A stretch of 64,000 nucleotides of DNA from Streptomyces sp. SCUT-3 (lineage in GTDB: Bacteria > Actinomycetota > Actinomycetes > Streptomycetales > Streptomycetaceae), in assembly GCF_014083985.1 (NCBI RefSeq), contig NZ_CP046907.1:3386501-3450500 (forward strand), in the 5' to 3' direction. Positions 17,183-26,851 of the stretch are shown here, piece after piece. Each line of letters begins with the position of its first letter. Position 1 is the first letter of the stretch. The translations under genes and the position numbers were made by a program. A model generated the notes under the pieces. The model did no database searches. It worked only from the letters and a program-made list of their open reading frames with translations, and was not told where the DNA came from.

Positions 17183-17827
17183 ATGGCTAAGCAGATCAAG
17201 GGCGTCCTGGGCGAGAAGCTCGGCATGACCCAGGTGTGGGACGAGAACAACCGCGTCGTCCCGGTCACCGTGGTCAAGGCCGGTCCGTGCATCGTGACCC
17301 AGGTCCGCACCGCAGACACCGACGGCTACGAGGCCGTCCAGATCGCGTTCGGCGAGATCGACCCGCGCAAGGTGAACAAGCCCCTCAAGGGCCACTTCGC
17401 CAAGGCGGACGTCACCCCCCGCCGTCACCTGGTCGAGATCCGCACCGCGGACGCCAGCGAGTACACGCTGGGCCAGGAGATCACCGCCGAGGTGTTCGAG
17501 TCCGGTGTCAAGGTCGACGTGACCGGCACCAGCAAGGGCAAGGGCTTCGCCGGTGTGATGAAGCGCCACAACTTCCGCGGTCTGGGCGCCGGTCACGGCA
17601 CCCAGCGCAAGCACCGCTCGCCGGGCTCCATCGGTGGCTGCGCCACCCCCGGCCGCGTGTTCAAGGGCCTCCGCATGGCTGGCCGCATGGGCAACGAGCG
17701 CGTGTCCGTCCAGAACCTGACCGTCCACGCCGTTGACGCGGACAAGGGCCTGCTGCTCATCAAGGGCGCCGTCCCCGGTCCGAACGGCGGCCTCGTCCTG
17801 GTCCGCACCGCGGCCAAGGGGGCTTGA
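17183..17827 (+). CDS. rplC: 50S ribosomal protein L3
   Basis: L3 is an early assembly protein near the peptidyl transferase centre. 214 residues, full length. The long loop [20 protein letters not shown] (about residues 125-144) that reaches the catalytic centre is intact. ATG 17183 gives [20 protein letters not shown]; an in-frame GTG 12 bases upstream is the less likely alternative. rplD follows after four bases. Confidence 0.98.
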   Translation: MAKQIKGVLGEKLGMTQVWDENNRVVPVTVVKAGPCIVTQVRTADTDGYEAVQIAFGEIDPRKVNKPLKGHFAKADVTPRRHLVEIRTADASEYTLGQEITAEVFESGVKVDVTGTSKGKGFAGVMKRHNFRGLGAGHGTQRKHRSPGSIGGCATPGRVFKGLRMAGRMGNERVSVQNLTVHAVDADKGLLLIKGAVPGPNGGLVLVRTAAKGA

Positions 17828-17831
17828 GGTA

Positions 17832-18503
17832 ATGAGCACCATTGACATCCTGTCGCCGGCCGGTGACAAGACCGGGACCGTCGAGCTCCCCGCGGAGATC
17901 TTCGACGTGCAGGTCAGCGTTCCGCTGATCCACCAGGTCGTCGTCGCCCAGCTGGCCGCTGCCCGCCAGGGCACGCACAAGACGAAGACCCGCGGCGAGG
18001 TCCGTGGCGGCGGCAAGAAGCCGTACCGCCAGAAGGGCACCGGCCGCGCCCGCCAGGGTTCGACCCGCGCCCCGCAGTTCGCCGGTGGTGGCGTCGTGCA
18101 CGGTCCCGTGCCGCGCGACTACTCGCAGCGGACCCCGAAGAAGATGAAGGCCGCCGCCCTGCGCGGTGCCCTCTCGGACCGGGCCCGCCACAACCGCATC
18201 CACGTCGTCACCGGCGTGGTCGAGGGCGAGGTCTCCACCAAGGCCGCCAAGACCCTGTTCGGCAGGATCAGCGAGCGCAAGAACCTGCTCCTGGTCGCCG
18301 AGCGGACCGACGAGGCCGCGTGGCTGTCCGCCCGCAACCTGCCCCAGATCCACATCCTGGAGCCGGGACAGCTGAACACGTACGACGTGCTCGTCTCCGA
18401 CGACGTGGTCTTCACCCAGGCCGCCCTCGAGCGCTTCGTGGCCGGACCGGCCGCGTCCGCCAAGGCCGTCGCCGAGGTTGAGCTCGAAGGGAGCGACGCC
18501 TGA
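17832..18503 (+). CDS. rplD: 50S ribosomal protein L4
   Basis: L4 lines the peptide exit tunnel. 223 residues. The tunnel loop with [20 protein letters not shown] (about 56-75) is intact, as in macrolide-sensitive ribosomes. Ribosome site GAGGT overlaps the rplC stop. Its TGA overlaps the ATG of rplW by one base (TGATG), so translation is coupled. In E. coli L4 represses its own operon through the S10 leader; whether that holds here is unknown. Confidence 0.98.
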   Translation: MSTIDILSPAGDKTGTVELPAEIFDVQVSVPLIHQVVVAQLAAARQGTHKTKTRGEVRGGGKKPYRQKGTGRARQGSTRAPQFAGGGVVHGPVPRDYSQRTPKKMKAAALRGALSDRARHNRIHVVTGVVEGEVSTKAAKTLFGRISERKNLLLVAERTDEAAWLSARNLPQIHILEPGQLNTYDVLVSDDVVFTQAALERFVAGPAASAKAVAEVELEGSDA

Positions 18504-18826
18504 TGGCCACCGAGACGCTCACCAGCAAGACGATCACGGACCCCCGTGACATCCTGCTCAAGCCGGTGATCTCCGAGAAGAGCTACGCGCTTCTGGACGA
18601 GAACAAGTACACGTTCATCGTCGACCCGCGTGCCAACAAGACCCAGATCAAGCAGTCCGTCGAGGCGGTCTTCTCGGTCAAGGTCGTCGGTGTCAACACC
18701 ATCAACCGCCAGGGCAAGCGCAAGCGCACCCGGACCGGTTTCGGTAAGCGCAAGGACACCAAGCGCGCCATCGTGACCCTCGCCGAGGGCGACCGTATCG
18801 ACATCTTCGGCGGCCCGGTCTCCTGA
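18503..18826 (+). CDS. rplW: 50S ribosomal protein L23
   Basis: L23 lies at the exit tunnel, where signal recognition particle and trigger factor dock. 107 residues, full length, with [20 protein letters not shown] near the N-terminus and a basic loop [19 protein letters not shown]. Starts inside the rplD stop codon. A perfect 18-base palindrome lies between it and rplB. Confidence 0.98.
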   Translation: MATETLTSKTITDPRDILLKPVISEKSYALLDENKYTFIVDPRANKTQIKQSVEAVFSVKVVGVNTINRQGKRKRTRTGFGKRKDTKRAIVTLAEGDRIDIFGGPVS

Positions 18827-18837
18827 CGGAGGTCGAG

Positions 18838-18855
18838 TCGTCCGATATCGGACGA
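18838..18855. promoter_or_regulatory. Perfect 18-base palindrome between rplW and rplB
   Basis: TCGTCCGATATCGGACGA equals its own reverse complement. As RNA it is a seven-base-pair stem with an ATAT loop, 10 bases before the rplB start. It could be a processing or translational control hairpin, or a protein site. Confidence 0.5.
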
Positions 18856-18865
18856 GGACTGAGAA

Positions 18866-19702
18866 ATGGGTATCCGCAAGTACAAGCCGACGACCCCGGG
18901 CCGTCGTGGCTCCAGCGTCGCCGACTTCGTCGAGATCACGCGGTCCACGCCGGAGAAGTCGCTGGTCCGCCCGCTGCACAGCAAGGGCGGTCGTAACAAC
19001 GCCGGTCGCGTGACCGTTCGCCACCAGGGTGGCGGGCACAAGCGCGCGTACCGCGTGATCGACTTCCGCCGTCACGACAAGGACGGCGTCCCGGCCAAGG
19101 TCGCTCACATCGAGTACGACCCGAACCGCACCGCACGCATCGCGCTGCTGCACTACGCGGACGGCGAGAAGCGTTACATCATCGCTCCGGCCAAGCTCTC
19201 CCAGGGCGACCGGGTCGAGAACGGCCCCGGCGCCGACATCAAGCCGGGCAACAACCTCCCGCTGCGCAACATCCCGGTGGGTACGGTCATCCACGCCATC
19301 GAGATGCGTCCCGGCGGCGGCGCGAAGATCGCCCGTTCCGCGGGCTCCTCCGTGCAGCTGCTGGCGAAGGAGGGCGCCTACGCCCACCTGCGCATGCCCT
19401 CCGGCGAGGTCCGTCTGGTCGACATCCGCTGCCGCGCCACCGTTGGCGAGGTCGGCAACGCCGAGCAGTCGAACATCAACTGGGGCAAGGCCGGCCGTAT
19501 GCGCTGGAAGGGCGTTCGCCCGACCGTCCGCGGTGTCGCGATGAACCCTGTCGACCACCCGCACGGTGGTGGTGAGGGCAAGACCTCCGGTGGTCGCCAC
19601 CCGGTTTCGCCGTGGGGCCAGAAGGAGGGCCGTACTCGCTCGCCGAAGAAGGCCAGCAACAAGTACATCGTCCGCCGCCGCAAGACGAACAAGAAGCGCT
19701 AG
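18866..19702 (+). CDS. rplB: 50S ribosomal protein L2
   Basis: L2 helps join the subunits and form the peptidyl transferase centre. 278 residues, full length. The conserved C-terminal segment [20 protein letters not shown] contains the His (H in HPHGGG) important for activity. ATG 18866 follows a 39-base gap holding the palindrome at 18838. rpsS begins 12 bases after the stop. Confidence 0.99.
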   Translation: MGIRKYKPTTPGRRGSSVADFVEITRSTPEKSLVRPLHSKGGRNNAGRVTVRHQGGGHKRAYRVIDFRRHDKDGVPAKVAHIEYDPNRTARIALLHYADGEKRYIIAPAKLSQGDRVENGPGADIKPGNNLPLRNIPVGTVIHAIEMRPGGGAKIARSAGSSVQLLAKEGAYAHLRMPSGEVRLVDIRCRATVGEVGNAEQSNINWGKAGRMRWKGVRPTVRGVAMNPVDHPHGGGEGKTSGGRHPVSPWGQKEGRTRSPKKASNKYIVRRRKTNKKR

Positions 19703-19714
19703 GAGCAGGTTTAG

Positions 19715-19996
19715 ATGCCGCGCAGTCTCAAGAAGGGACCCTTCGTCGACGACCACCTGATCAAGAAGGTGGACACGCAGAACGAAGCCGGTACCCACAA
19801 CGTCATCAAGACCTGGTCCCGCCGCTCCATGATCGTCCCGGCCATGCTCGGCCACACGATCGCGGTGCACGACGGCCGCAAGCACGTCCCGGTGTTCGTC
19901 ACCGAGTCGATGGTCGGCCACAAGCTCGGCGAGTTCGCGCCGACCCGCACCTTCCGCGGCCACGAGAAGGACGACCGCAAGTCGCGTCGTCGCTGA
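19715..19996 (+). CDS. rpsS: 30S ribosomal protein S19
   Basis: S19 contacts tRNA and the subunit bridge in the 30S head. 93 residues, full length: [20 protein letters not shown] to the basic end ending KDDRKSRRR. Ribosome site AGGAG six to ten bases before ATG 19715, partly inside the rplB stop. rplV follows after 46 bases. Confidence 0.98.
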   Translation: MPRSLKKGPFVDDHLIKKVDTQNEAGTHNVIKTWSRRSMIVPAMLGHTIAVHDGRKHVPVFVTESMVGHKLGEFAPTRTFRGHEKDDRKSRRR

Positions 19997-20042
19997 TCTG
20001 CGGAAATAGCGAAGACCTATGACTGACACCGAAGGGACAACC

Positions 20043-20390
20043 ATGGAAGCCAGGGCCCAGGCGCGGTACATCCGCGTCACGCCCATGAAGGCCCGCCGCG
20101 TGGTGGACCTCATCCGTGGCATGAGCGCCACGGAGGCTCAGGCGGTCCTGCGATTCGCTCCGCAGGCCGCGAGCCAGCCGGTCGGCAAGGTGCTGGACAG
20201 CGCCATCGCCAACGCCGCGCACAACTACGACCACACCGACGTGGACTCGCTCTACGTCAGCGAGGCGTACGTCGACGAGGGCCCGACCCTGAAGCGGTTC
20301 CAGCCGCGCGCCCAGGGCCGTGCGTACCGGATCCGCAAGCGCACCAGCCACATCACCGTGGTCGTCGCCAGCAAGGAAGGGACCCGGTAA
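20043..20390 (+). CDS. rplV: 50S ribosomal protein L22
   Basis: L22 forms part of the exit tunnel; its beta hairpin (around [18 protein letters not shown], residues about 80-97) is the macrolide-linked loop and appears intact. I chose ATG 20043 ([19 protein letters not shown], 115 residues, the family length) over an ATG at 20019, because GAAGGGA sits just before 20043. Its TAA overlaps the rpsC ATG (TAATG). Confidence 0.97.
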   Translation: MEARAQARYIRVTPMKARRVVDLIRGMSATEAQAVLRFAPQAASQPVGKVLDSAIANAAHNYDHTDVDSLYVSEAYVDEGPTLKRFQPRAQGRAYRIRKRTSHITVVVASKEGTR

Positions 20391-21217
20391 TGGGCCAGAA
20401 GGTTAACCCGCACGGGTTCCGGCTCGGCATCACCACGGACTTCAAGTCCCGGTGGTACGCCGACAAGCTGTACAAGGACTACGTCAAGGAAGACGTCGCC
20501 ATCCGCCGGATGATGACGACGGGCATGGAGCGGGCCGGCATCTCCAAGGTGGAGATCGAGCGCACCCGCGACCGCGTCCGCGTCGACATCCACACCGCCC
20601 GGCCGGGCATCGTCATCGGCCGTCGCGGCGCGGAGGCCGACCGCATCCGCGGCGACCTGGAGAAGCTCACCGGCAAGCAGGTGCAGCTGAACATCCTCGA
20701 GGTCAAGAACCCCGAGATGGACGCCCAGCTCGTGGCGCAGGCCGTCGCCGAGCAGCTCTCCTCCCGCGTCTCCTTCCGTCGTGCGATGCGCAAGTCGATG
20801 CAGAGCACGATGAAGGCCGGCGCCAAGGGCATCAAGATCCAGTGCGGCGGCCGTCTCGGCGGCGCCGAGATGTCCCGCTCGGAGTTCTACCGCGAGGGCC
20901 GTGTGCCGCTGCACACCCTGCGCGCGAACGTCGAGTACGGCTTCTTCGAGGCCAAGACCACCTTCGGCCGCATCGGCGTGAAGGTCTGGATCTACAAGGG
21001 CGACGTGAAGAACATCGCCGAGGTCCGCGCGGAGAACGCGGCTGCCCGTGCGGGCAACCGTCCCTCCCGCGGTGGCAGTGACCGTCCGCAGCGCCGTGGT
21101 GGCGAGCGCGGCGGCCGCGGCCGCAAGCCGCAGCAGGAGCGGACCGAGGCCCCCAAGGCCGAGGCCCCCGCCGCTGAGGCTCCGGCCGCTGCCGAGAGCA
21201 CCGGAACGGAGGCCTGA
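20390..21217 (+). CDS. rpsC: 30S ribosomal protein S3
   Basis: S3 binds at the mRNA entry channel and has helicase-like activity with S4 and S5. 275 residues. The KH-domain loop [16 protein letters not shown] (about 74-89) carries the RNA-binding GxxG. The tail after about residue 222 is an Actinobacteria-type extension: a basic Arg/Gly part, then repeats of Ala/Pro/Glu ([12 protein letters not shown]). Translationally coupled to rplV. Confidence 0.98.
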   Translation: MGQKVNPHGFRLGITTDFKSRWYADKLYKDYVKEDVAIRRMMTTGMERAGISKVEIERTRDRVRVDIHTARPGIVIGRRGAEADRIRGDLEKLTGKQVQLNILEVKNPEMDAQLVAQAVAEQLSSRVSFRRAMRKSMQSTMKAGAKGIKIQCGGRLGGAEMSRSEFYREGRVPLHTLRANVEYGFFEAKTTFGRIGVKVWIYKGDVKNIAEVRAENAAARAGNRPSRGGSDRPQRRGGERGGRGRKPQQERTEAPKAEAPAAEAPAAAESTGTEA

Positions 21218-21223
21218 CCCGTC

Positions 21224-21643
21224 ATGCTGATCCCCCGTAGGGTCAAGCACCGCAAGCAGCACCACCCCAAGCGCTCCGGCATGGCCAAGGGCGGCACCGA
21301 GGTGGCGTTCGGCGAGTACGGCATCCAGGCGGTGACCCCGGCGTACGTGACCAACCGCCAGATCGAGGCGGCGCGTATCGCCATCACCCGTCACATCCGC
21401 CGTGGCGGCAAGGTCTGGATCAACATCTACCCGGACCGCCCGCTGACCAAGAAGCCGGCCGAGACCCGCATGGGTTCCGGTAAGGGTTCCCCGGAGTGGT
21501 GGGTGGCCAACGTCAAGCCCGGACGCGTGATGTTCGAGCTGTCCTACCCGAACGAGAAGGTTGCCAAGGAGGCGCTGACCCGCGCCGCCCACAAGCTTCC
21601 GATGAAGTGCCGGATCGTCCGGCGCGAGGCAGGTGAGTCGTGA
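21224..21643 (+). CDS. rplP: 50S ribosomal protein L16
   Basis: L16 helps place the A-site tRNA. 139 residues, full length, [20 protein letters not shown] and the conserved [20 protein letters not shown], which contains the Arg that is hydroxylated in E. coli. ATG 21224 is six bases after rpsC. Its TGA overlaps the ATG of rpmC. Confidence 0.99.
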   Translation: MLIPRRVKHRKQHHPKRSGMAKGGTEVAFGEYGIQAVTPAYVTNRQIEAARIAITRHIRRGGKVWINIYPDRPLTKKPAETRMGSGKGSPEWWVANVKPGRVMFELSYPNEKVAKEALTRAAHKLPMKCRIVRREAGES

Positions 21644-21867
21644 TGGCGGCCGGTACCAAGGCGACCGAGCTGCGCGCACTCGGTGACGAGGAGCTCGTCG
21701 CCAAGCTGCGTGAGGCCAAGGAGGAGCTGTTCAACCTCCGCTTCCAGGCGGCGACCGGACAGCTCGAGAACCACGGCCGGCTGAAGGCCGTCCGCAAGGA
21801 CATCGCCCGGATCTACACCCTGATGCGCGAGCGCGAGCTCGGCATCGAGACGGTGGAGAGCGCCTGA
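21643..21867 (+). CDS. rpmC: 50S ribosomal protein L29
   Basis: L29 lies beside L23 at the exit tunnel. 74 residues. ATG 21643 overlaps the rplP TGA (TGATG) and gives [18 protein letters not shown], the family start; a GTG three bases upstream is possible. The signature [20 protein letters not shown] is present. Its own stop overlaps rpsQ in the same way. Confidence 0.97.
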   Translation: MAAGTKATELRALGDEELVAKLREAKEELFNLRFQAATGQLENHGRLKAVRKDIARIYTLMRERELGIETVESA

Positions 21868-22151
21868 TGAGCGAGAAGAATGTGACTGCAGCCAACAACG
21901 AGCGCGGCTTCCGCAAGACCCGCGAGGGCCTCGTCGTCAGCGACAAGATGGACAAGACCGTTGTGGTCGCCGTCGAGGACCGCGTCAAGCACGCCCTCTA
22001 CGGCAAGGTCATCCGTCGCACCAACAAGCTCAAGGCGCACGACGAGCAGAACGCCGCGGGTGTCGGCGACCGCGTCCTCCTCATGGAGACCCGGCCGCTG
22101 TCCGCGACGAAGCGCTGGCGCGTCGTCGAGATCCTCGAGAAGGCCAAGTAA
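21867..22151 (+). CDS. rpsQ: 30S ribosomal protein S17
   Basis: S17 is a primary 16S rRNA binder. 94 residues, with [20 protein letters not shown] and ARKS-like basic ends as in the family. ATG 21867 overlaps the rpmC stop. The 98 bases to rplN carry two hairpins (22155, 22191), marking the boundary between the S10 and spc groups. Confidence 0.98.
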   Translation: MSEKNVTAANNERGFRKTREGLVVSDKMDKTVVVAVEDRVKHALYGKVIRRTNKLKAHDEQNAAGVGDRVLLMETRPLSATKRWRVVEILEKAK

Positions 22152-22154
22152 CCA

Positions 22155-22173
22155 CCTGAGGTTCCTCCTCAGG
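22155..22173 (+). promoter_or_regulatory. Small hairpin after rpsQ
   Basis: CCTGAGG (22155-22161), loop TTCCT... and CCTCAGG (22167-22173): a seven-pair stem directly after the rpsQ stop and followed by the larger hairpin at 22191. Confidence 0.5.
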
Positions 22174-22190
22174 ACTAGTTCCGCCAGGCT

Positions 22191-22221
22191 CGGCCGGGAC
22201 GCACCGAGTGCGTCCCGGCCG
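22191..22221 (+). terminator. Perfect 13-bp hairpin between rpsQ and rplN
   Basis: The arms 22191-22203 and 22209-22221 match exactly around loop CCGAG. No T-run. It may partly end S10-operon transcription, protect the mRNA end, or be read through. No clear promoter for rplN was found after it. Confidence 0.55.
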
Positions 22222-22249
22222 GGAACCGGCAGACGATCAGGAGACAGAC

Positions 22250-22618
22250 GTGATCCAGCAGGAGTCGCGACTTCGCGTCGCCGACAACACGGGTGCCAAG
22301 GAGATTCTCTGCATCCGTGTTCTCGGTGGCTCGGGTCGCCGCTACGCGGGCATCGGTGACGTCATCGTCGCCACCGTCAAGGACGCGATCCCCGGTGGCA
22401 ACGTGAAGAAGGGCGACGTCGTCAAGGCGGTCGTCGTGCGCACCGTCAAGGAGCGCCGCCGCCCGGACGGCTCGTACATCCGCTTCGACGAGAACGCCGC
22501 CGTCATCCTCAAGAACGACGGCGACCCCCGCGGCACCCGTATCTTCGGCCCGGTGGGCCGCGAGCTGCGCGAGAAGAAGTTCATGAAGATCATCTCGCTC
22601 GCGCCGGAGGTGCTGTAA
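22250..22618 (+). CDS. rplN: 50S ribosomal protein L14
   Basis: L14 forms an intersubunit bridge. 122 residues, full length. I chose GTG 22250 because it gives the invariant [20 protein letters not shown] and has AGGAGA seven bases upstream; the longer open frame adds a non-homologous stretch that overlaps the hairpin. First gene of the spc group; rplX starts three bases after the stop. Confidence 0.99.
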   Translation: MIQQESRLRVADNTGAKEILCIRVLGGSGRRYAGIGDVIVATVKDAIPGGNVKKGDVVKAVVVRTVKERRRPDGSYIRFDENAAVILKNDGDPRGTRIFGPVGRELREKKFMKIISLAPEVL

Positions 22619-22621
22619 CCG

Positions 22622-22945
22622 ATGAAGATCAAGAAGGGCGACCTGGTCCAGGTCATCACCGGCAAGGACAAGGGCAAGCAGGGCAAGGTCATCCAGGCCT
22701 TCCCCGCCGACGACCGCGTCCTGGTCGAGGGTGTCAACCGGGTCAAGAAGCACACCAAGGCCGGCCAGTCCGCGGGTGGTTCCAAGACCGGCGGCATCGT
22801 GACCACCGAGGCCCCCATCCACGTGAGCAATGTTCAGCTCGTCGTGGAGAAGGACGGCAAGAAGGTCGTGACCCGCGTCGGCTACCGCTTCGACGACGAG
22901 GGCAACAAGATCCGCGTTGCCAAGCGGACCGGTGAGGACATCTGA
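22622..22945 (+). CDS. rplX: 50S ribosomal protein L24
   Basis: L24 initiates 50S assembly. 107 residues, with the KOW motif in [20 protein letters not shown] (residues 1-20) and [10 protein letters not shown] after it. Stop TGA overlaps the ATG of rplE. Confidence 0.98.
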   Translation: MKIKKGDLVQVITGKDKGKQGKVIQAFPADDRVLVEGVNRVKKHTKAGQSAGGSKTGGIVTTEAPIHVSNVQLVVEKDGKKVVTRVGYRFDDEGNKIRVAKRTGEDI

Positions 22946-23505
22946 TGACTGCCACCACCACTTCGCCGCGGCTGAAGACCCGCTACCGCGAGGAGATCGC
23001 CGGCAAGCTGCGTGACGAGTTCGCCTACGAGAACGTCATGCAGATCCCCGGCCTGACCAAGATCGTGGTCAACATGGGTGTGGGCGACGCCGCCCGCGAC
23101 TCCAAGCTGATCGAGGGCGCCATCCGCGACCTCGCCACGATCACCGGCCAGAAGCCGGCCGTGACCAAGGCCCGCAAGTCCATCGCGCAGTTCAAGCTGC
23201 GCGAGGGCCAGCCGATCGGTGCCCACGTCACCCTCCGCGGTGACCGCATGTGGGAGTTCCTGGACCGCCTGCTGTCGCTCGCGCTTCCGCGCATCCGCGA
23301 CTTCCGCGGCCTGTCGCCGAAGCAGTTCGACGGCCGGGGCAACTACACCTTCGGTCTCACGGAGCAGGTCATGTTCCACGAGATCGACCAGGACAAGATC
23401 GACCGGGTCCGGGGCATGGACATCACCGTGGTCACCACGGCGACCAACGACGACGAGGGCCGCGCCCTCCTGCGTCACCTCGGCTTCCCGTTCAAGGAGA
23501 ACTGA
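22945..23505 (+). CDS. rplE: 50S ribosomal protein L5
   Basis: L5 binds 5S rRNA and contacts P-site tRNA. 186 residues, full length, with [20 protein letters not shown] (about 130-149) typical of the family. ATG 22945 overlaps the rplX stop; rpsN begins two bases after its own stop. Confidence 0.98.
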   Translation: MTATTTSPRLKTRYREEIAGKLRDEFAYENVMQIPGLTKIVVNMGVGDAARDSKLIEGAIRDLATITGQKPAVTKARKSIAQFKLREGQPIGAHVTLRGDRMWEFLDRLLSLALPRIRDFRGLSPKQFDGRGNYTFGLTEQVMFHEIDQDKIDRVRGMDITVVTTATNDDEGRALLRHLGFPFKEN

Positions 23506-23507
23506 CC

Positions 23508-23693
23508 GTGGCGAAGAAGTCTCTGATCGCTAAGGCTGCCCGCAAGCCCAAGTTCGGCGTGCGTGCGTACACGCGCTGCCAGCGCTGCGGCCGCCCGCAC
23601 TCCGTCTACCGCAAGTTCGGCCTGTGCCGTGTGTGCCTCCGTGAGATGGCCCACCGCGGCGAGCTGCCGGGCGTGACCAAGAGCTCCTGGTAA
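23508..23693 (+). CDS. rpsN: 30S ribosomal protein S14, zinc-binding type
   Basis: The short zinc form of S14 (61 residues). Cys24, Cys27, Cys40 and Cys43 form the zinc knuckle (RCQRCGRP ... GLCRVCLRE). Streptomyces usually also carries a longer zinc-free paralogue elsewhere that is induced when zinc is scarce; only this copy is in the window. GTG 23508 gives [20 protein letters not shown] and is two bases after the rplE stop. Confidence 0.97.
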   Translation: MAKKSLIAKAARKPKFGVRAYTRCQRCGRPHSVYRKFGLCRVCLREMAHRGELPGVTKSSW

Positions 23694-23900
23694 TCCTCCT
23701 CCCGGAGGACCCCAGGAACTCTCGGTAAGCAACTGGTCGGCGGGACCCGGCTCTTCTCTCGCGTAGAGTAGAAGGGTTGGGCCCCGCCGCCCATGACCGT
23801 CTTACTACGCCGTAGGTCCCCGCTTCGCACCTGCTCCGACTCTGCTCGGGGAGAGGGACGTCGCACCGGAAACCCCGGCGAGAGAGGCCCGAAGGCCATC
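23694..23900 (+). promoter_or_regulatory. 207-base gap before rpsH
   Basis: Unusually long for this cluster. A -10-like TAGAGT lies at 23764-23769 without a good -35, and a CCCCGCCGCC-rich stretch follows. It may hold an internal promoter or control leader for the rpsH to rplO part. Confidence 0.4.
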
Positions 23901-24299
23901 ATGACCATGACCGACCCGATCGCAGACATGCTCACGCGTCTGCGAAACGCCAACTCGGCTTACCACGACTCTGCCGTGATGCCGTTCAGCAAGATCAAGT
24001 CGCACATCGCGGAGATCCTCCAGCAGGAGGGCTACATCGCCGGCTGGAAGGTCGAGGACGCCGAGGTGGGCAAGAACCTCGTCATCGACCTGAAGTTCGG
24101 CCCGAACCGCGAGCGCTCGATCGCCGGTATCAAGCGCATCTCCAAGCCGGGCCTGCGGGTCTACGCAAAGTCCACCAACCTGCCGAAGGTGCTCGGCGGC
24201 CTGGGCGTGGCGATCATCTCCACGTCGCACGGTCTGCTCACCGACAAGCAGGCGAACAAGAAGGGCGTGGGCGGCGAAGTCCTCGCCTACGTCTGGTAA
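23901..24299 (+). CDS. rpsH: 30S ribosomal protein S8
   Basis: S8 organises the 16S central domain; in E. coli it represses the spc operon. 132 residues from ATG 23901 ([20 protein letters not shown]), which is the Streptomyces length; ATG 23907 is possible. The C-terminal [20 protein letters not shown] motif is intact. Longer in-frame starts within the leader were rejected. Confidence 0.97.
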   Translation: MTMTDPIADMLTRLRNANSAYHDSAVMPFSKIKSHIAEILQQEGYIAGWKVEDAEVGKNLVIDLKFGPNRERSIAGIKRISKPGLRVYAKSTNLPKVLGGLGVAIISTSHGLLTDKQANKKGVGGEVLAYVW

Positions 24300-24319
24300 C
24301 GGGAAACGGAGGTTTAGCC

Positions 24320-24859
24320 ATGTCGCGTATTGGACGGCTGCCCATCACGGTTCCCGCCGGCGTGGACGTCACCATCGATGGCCGGACGGTTCAGGTGAAG
24401 GGCCCCAAGGGCACCCTCTCCCACACCGTTGCCGCGCCGATCGAGATCGCCAAGGGCGAGGACGGCACCCTGCAGGTGTCGCGCCCCAACGACGAGCGTC
24501 AGTCCAAGGCCCTGCACGGCCTGTCGCGGACGCTGGTGGCGAACATGATCACCGGCGTGACCACGGGCTACAGCAAGGCGCTCGAGATCAGCGGTGTCGG
24601 CTACCGCGTCCAGGCCAAGGGTTCCGCCCTTGAGTTCTCCCTGGGCTACAGCCACCCCGTGCTCGTCGAGGCCCCGGAGGGCATCACCTTCAAGGTCGAC
24701 ACCCCCACCAAGTTCAGCGTCGAGGGCATCGACAAGCAGAAGGTCGGCGAGGTCGCCGCGAACATCCGCAAGCTGCGCAAGCCCGACCCGTACAAGGCCA
24801 AGGGCGTGAAGTACGCGGGCGAGGTCATCCGCCGCAAGGTCGGAAAGGCTGGTAAGTAA
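24320..24859 (+). CDS. rplF: 50S ribosomal protein L6
   Basis: L6 lies at the factor-binding region near the sarcin-ricin loop. 179 residues, with the duplicated fold and the C-terminal signature [15 protein letters not shown]. Good ribosome site GGAGG ahead of ATG 24320. rplR follows after three bases. Confidence 0.99.
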   Translation: MSRIGRLPITVPAGVDVTIDGRTVQVKGPKGTLSHTVAAPIEIAKGEDGTLQVSRPNDERQSKALHGLSRTLVANMITGVTTGYSKALEISGVGYRVQAKGSALEFSLGYSHPVLVEAPEGITFKVDTPTKFSVEGIDKQKVGEVAANIRKLRKPDPYKAKGVKYAGEVIRRKVGKAGK

Positions 24860-24862
24860 GCC

Positions 24863-25246
24863 ATGGCAGTCGGTGTGAAGATCGGCAAGGGCCACGCCTA
24901 CAAGGCGAACGCCCGCAAGCGCCGTGCCATCCGCGTCCGCAAGCGGGTCTCCGGTACGCCGGTGCGTCCGCGTCTGGTCGTGACCCGCTCCAACCGTCAC
25001 ATGGTGGCGCAGGTCATCGACGACATCGCGGGCCACACGCTCGCCTCCGCCTCCACGCTGGACACGTCCATCCGTGGTGGCGAGGCCGACAAGACCGGGC
25101 AGGCCAAGGCGGTCGGCGCCCTGGTTGCCGAGCGGGCCAAGGCCGCCGGCATCGAGGCCGTCGTGTTCGACCGCGGGGGCAACCAGTACGCCGGGCGCAT
25201 CGCCGCCCTGGCGGACGCCGCCCGCGAGGCCGGGCTCAAGTTCTGA
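24863..25246 (+). CDS. rplR: 50S ribosomal protein L18
   Basis: L18 binds 5S rRNA. 127 residues, with [20 protein letters not shown] near the N-terminus and [20 protein letters not shown] near the end. ATG 24863, three bases after rplF. 41 bases then separate it from rpsE. Confidence 0.98.
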   Translation: MAVGVKIGKGHAYKANARKRRAIRVRKRVSGTPVRPRLVVTRSNRHMVAQVIDDIAGHTLASASTLDTSIRGGEADKTGQAKAVGALVAERAKAAGIEAVVFDRGGNQYAGRIAALADAAREAGLKF

Positions 25247-25287
25247 GCCGCCGTAGCTAGCGGACGCAAACGAGAGAGGTAATTCCA

Positions 25288-25893
25288 ATGGCTGGACCCC
25301 AGCGCCGCGGTGGCGGCGCCGGTGGCGGCGAGCGGCGGGACCGGAAGGACCGGCGGGACGGCGGCGCAGCTGCCGAGAAGACCGCTTACGTCGAGCGCGT
25401 TGTCGCGATCAACCGTGTCGCCAAGGTCGTGAAGGGTGGTCGTCGCTTCAGCTTCACCGCCCTGGTCGTCGTCGGTGACGGAGACGGCACCGTCGGTGTC
25501 GGTTACGGCAAGGCCAAGGAGGTGCCGGCCGCCATCGCCAAGGGTGTGGAGGAGGCCAAGAAGCACTTCTTCAAGGTCCCCCGTATCCAGGGCACCATTC
25601 CCCACCCGATCCAGGGTGAGGAGGCGGCCGGTGTCGTGCTGCTCAAGCCGGCTTCCCCCGGTACCGGTGTGATCGCCGGTGGCCCGGTGCGCGCCGTGCT
25701 CGAGTGCGCCGGCATCCACGACGTGCTCAGCAAGTCGCTCGGCTCGTCGAACCCGATCAACATCGTGCACGCCACGGTGGCGGCTCTCCGCGGGCTCCAG
25801 CGCCCGGAGGAGATCGCGGCCCGCCGCGGCCTGCCGCTCGAGGACGTCGCCCCGGCGGCTCTGCTCCGTGCGCGTGCAGGGGTGGGTGCGTAA
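25288..25893 (+). CDS. rpsE: 30S ribosomal protein S5
   Basis: S5 takes part in decoding and mRNA entry. 201 residues. The first 30 or so are a Gly/Arg-rich extension typical of actinobacteria ([20 protein letters not shown]); the core double-stranded RNA-binding part ([20 protein letters not shown]) follows. Ribosome site GAGAGGT. The TAA overlaps the rpmD ATG. Confidence 0.98.
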   Translation: MAGPQRRGGGAGGGERRDRKDRRDGGAAAEKTAYVERVVAINRVAKVVKGGRRFSFTALVVVGDGDGTVGVGYGKAKEVPAAIAKGVEEAKKHFFKVPRIQGTIPHPIQGEEAAGVVLLKPASPGTGVIAGGPVRAVLECAGIHDVLSKSLGSSNPINIVHATVAALRGLQRPEEIAARRGLPLEDVAPAALLRARAGVGA

Positions 25894-26075
25894 TGGCCCG
25901 CCTGAAGATCACGCAGACGAAGTCGTACATCGGCAGCAAGCAGAACCACCGTGACACCCTGCGTTCGCTCGGGCTCAAGCGCCTGAACGACGTGGTGGTC
26001 AAGGAGGACCGTCCCGAGATCCGCGGGATGGCCCAGACCGTGCGCCACCTCGTCACGGTCGAGGAGGTCGACTGA
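25893..26075 (+). CDS. rpmD: 50S ribosomal protein L30
   Basis: 60 residues, full length, [20 protein letters not shown] with the basic [11 protein letters not shown] segment. It overlaps the rpsE stop by one base and ends two bases before rplO. Short genes like this are easily missed, but family match and coupling are clear. Confidence 0.97.
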   Translation: MARLKITQTKSYIGSKQNHRDTLRSLGLKRLNDVVVKEDRPEIRGMAQTVRHLVTVEEVD

Positions 26076-26077
26076 TC

Positions 26078-26533
26078 ATGGGTGCTGACAACCCGCTGAA
26101 GGTCCACAACCTCCGTCCGGCCCCGGGTGCCAAGACCGCCAAGACCCGTGTGGGTCGTGGTGAGGCGTCCAAGGGCAAGACGGCCGGCCGTGGTACCAAG
26201 GGCACCAAGGCCCGCTACCAGGTTCCGGAGCGCTTCGAGGGCGGGCAGATGCCCCTCCACATGCGCCTCCCGAAGCTCAAGGGCTTCAAGAACCCGTTCC
26301 GCACCGAGTACCAGGTCGTGAACCTGGACAAGCTCGCGGCCCTGTACCCCGAGGGTGGCGAGGTCACCGTCGCGGACCTGGTCGCCAAGGGCGCGGTGCG
26401 CAAGAACGAGCTCGTCAAGGTGCTCGGCACCGGCGAGATCTCCGTGGCGCTGCAGGTGACGGTCGACGCCGTCTCCGGCTCCGCCAAGGAGAAGATCACC
26501 GCCGCCGGCGGTTCGGTCACCGAGCTCGTCTGA
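26078..26533 (+). CDS. rplO: 50S ribosomal protein L15
   Basis: L15 is a late assembly protein. 151 residues, with the Gly/Lys-rich N-terminal tail ([20 protein letters not shown]) and the C-terminal KITAAGGSV motif. Last gene of the continuous S10-spc run; a strong hairpin at 26564 separates it from secY. Confidence 0.98.
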   Translation: MGADNPLKVHNLRPAPGAKTAKTRVGRGEASKGKTAGRGTKGTKARYQVPERFEGGQMPLHMRLPKLKGFKNPFRTEYQVVNLDKLAALYPEGGEVTVADLVAKGAVRKNELVKVLGTGEISVALQVTVDAVSGSAKEKITAAGGSVTELV

Positions 26534-26851
26534 GCCCCGGTGCCCGTCTGATCGCGAAGATCGCGAAGAGGGCCGGGAACCCCCGTTCAGGGGGTTCCCG
26601 GCCCTCTTCGTTCCCTCCTGGGGCGGCTGTCCGGCCGCAGGTGCACAGTTGAACGCTCCTTGACCCCGGTGGAGCACTCAGAAGCTTCTTACCGGTGGGC
26701 AGGCACTGTTAGAGTCCGTGGAGTCCACTTGTACGCTGGCGCGTCCTGTGCGCGGCGGCGGACGAGCGGAGTCCTTTATTCGTCCGGCCTACTGAGGGCC
26801 TTTGTCACACGACCAGCCCTCCCGCGCGCTGTGGGGGGCGCAGGAGGCACC
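26534..26851 (+). promoter_or_regulatory. Terminator-promoter gap before secY
   Basis: 318 bases with no gene. After the hairpin (26564-26610) there are several promoter-like boxes: TTGAAC (26649-26654), TTGACC (26660-26665), -10-like TAGAGT (26710-26715) and TACGCT (26732-26737). None pairs at ideal spacing, so the secY promoter is likely here but not fixed. The reading frame of secY stays open upstream to 26660 but is not conserved-looking. Confidence 0.45.
26564..26610 (+). terminator. 21-bp perfect hairpin after rplO
   Basis: The arms 26564-26584 and 26590-26610 are exact complements with loop GTTCA, followed by TTCCC. It should end, or attenuate, the spc transcript before secY. Confidence 0.85.

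Noticed and set aside
18119-20131. 670-codon open frame on the minus strand opposite rplD to rplV
   Set aside because: Same kind of shadow; it spans several certain ribosomal genes.
26660-26851. In-frame extension of secY
   Set aside because: Good ribosome site and family N-terminus at GTG 26852; upstream looks like promoter DNA.
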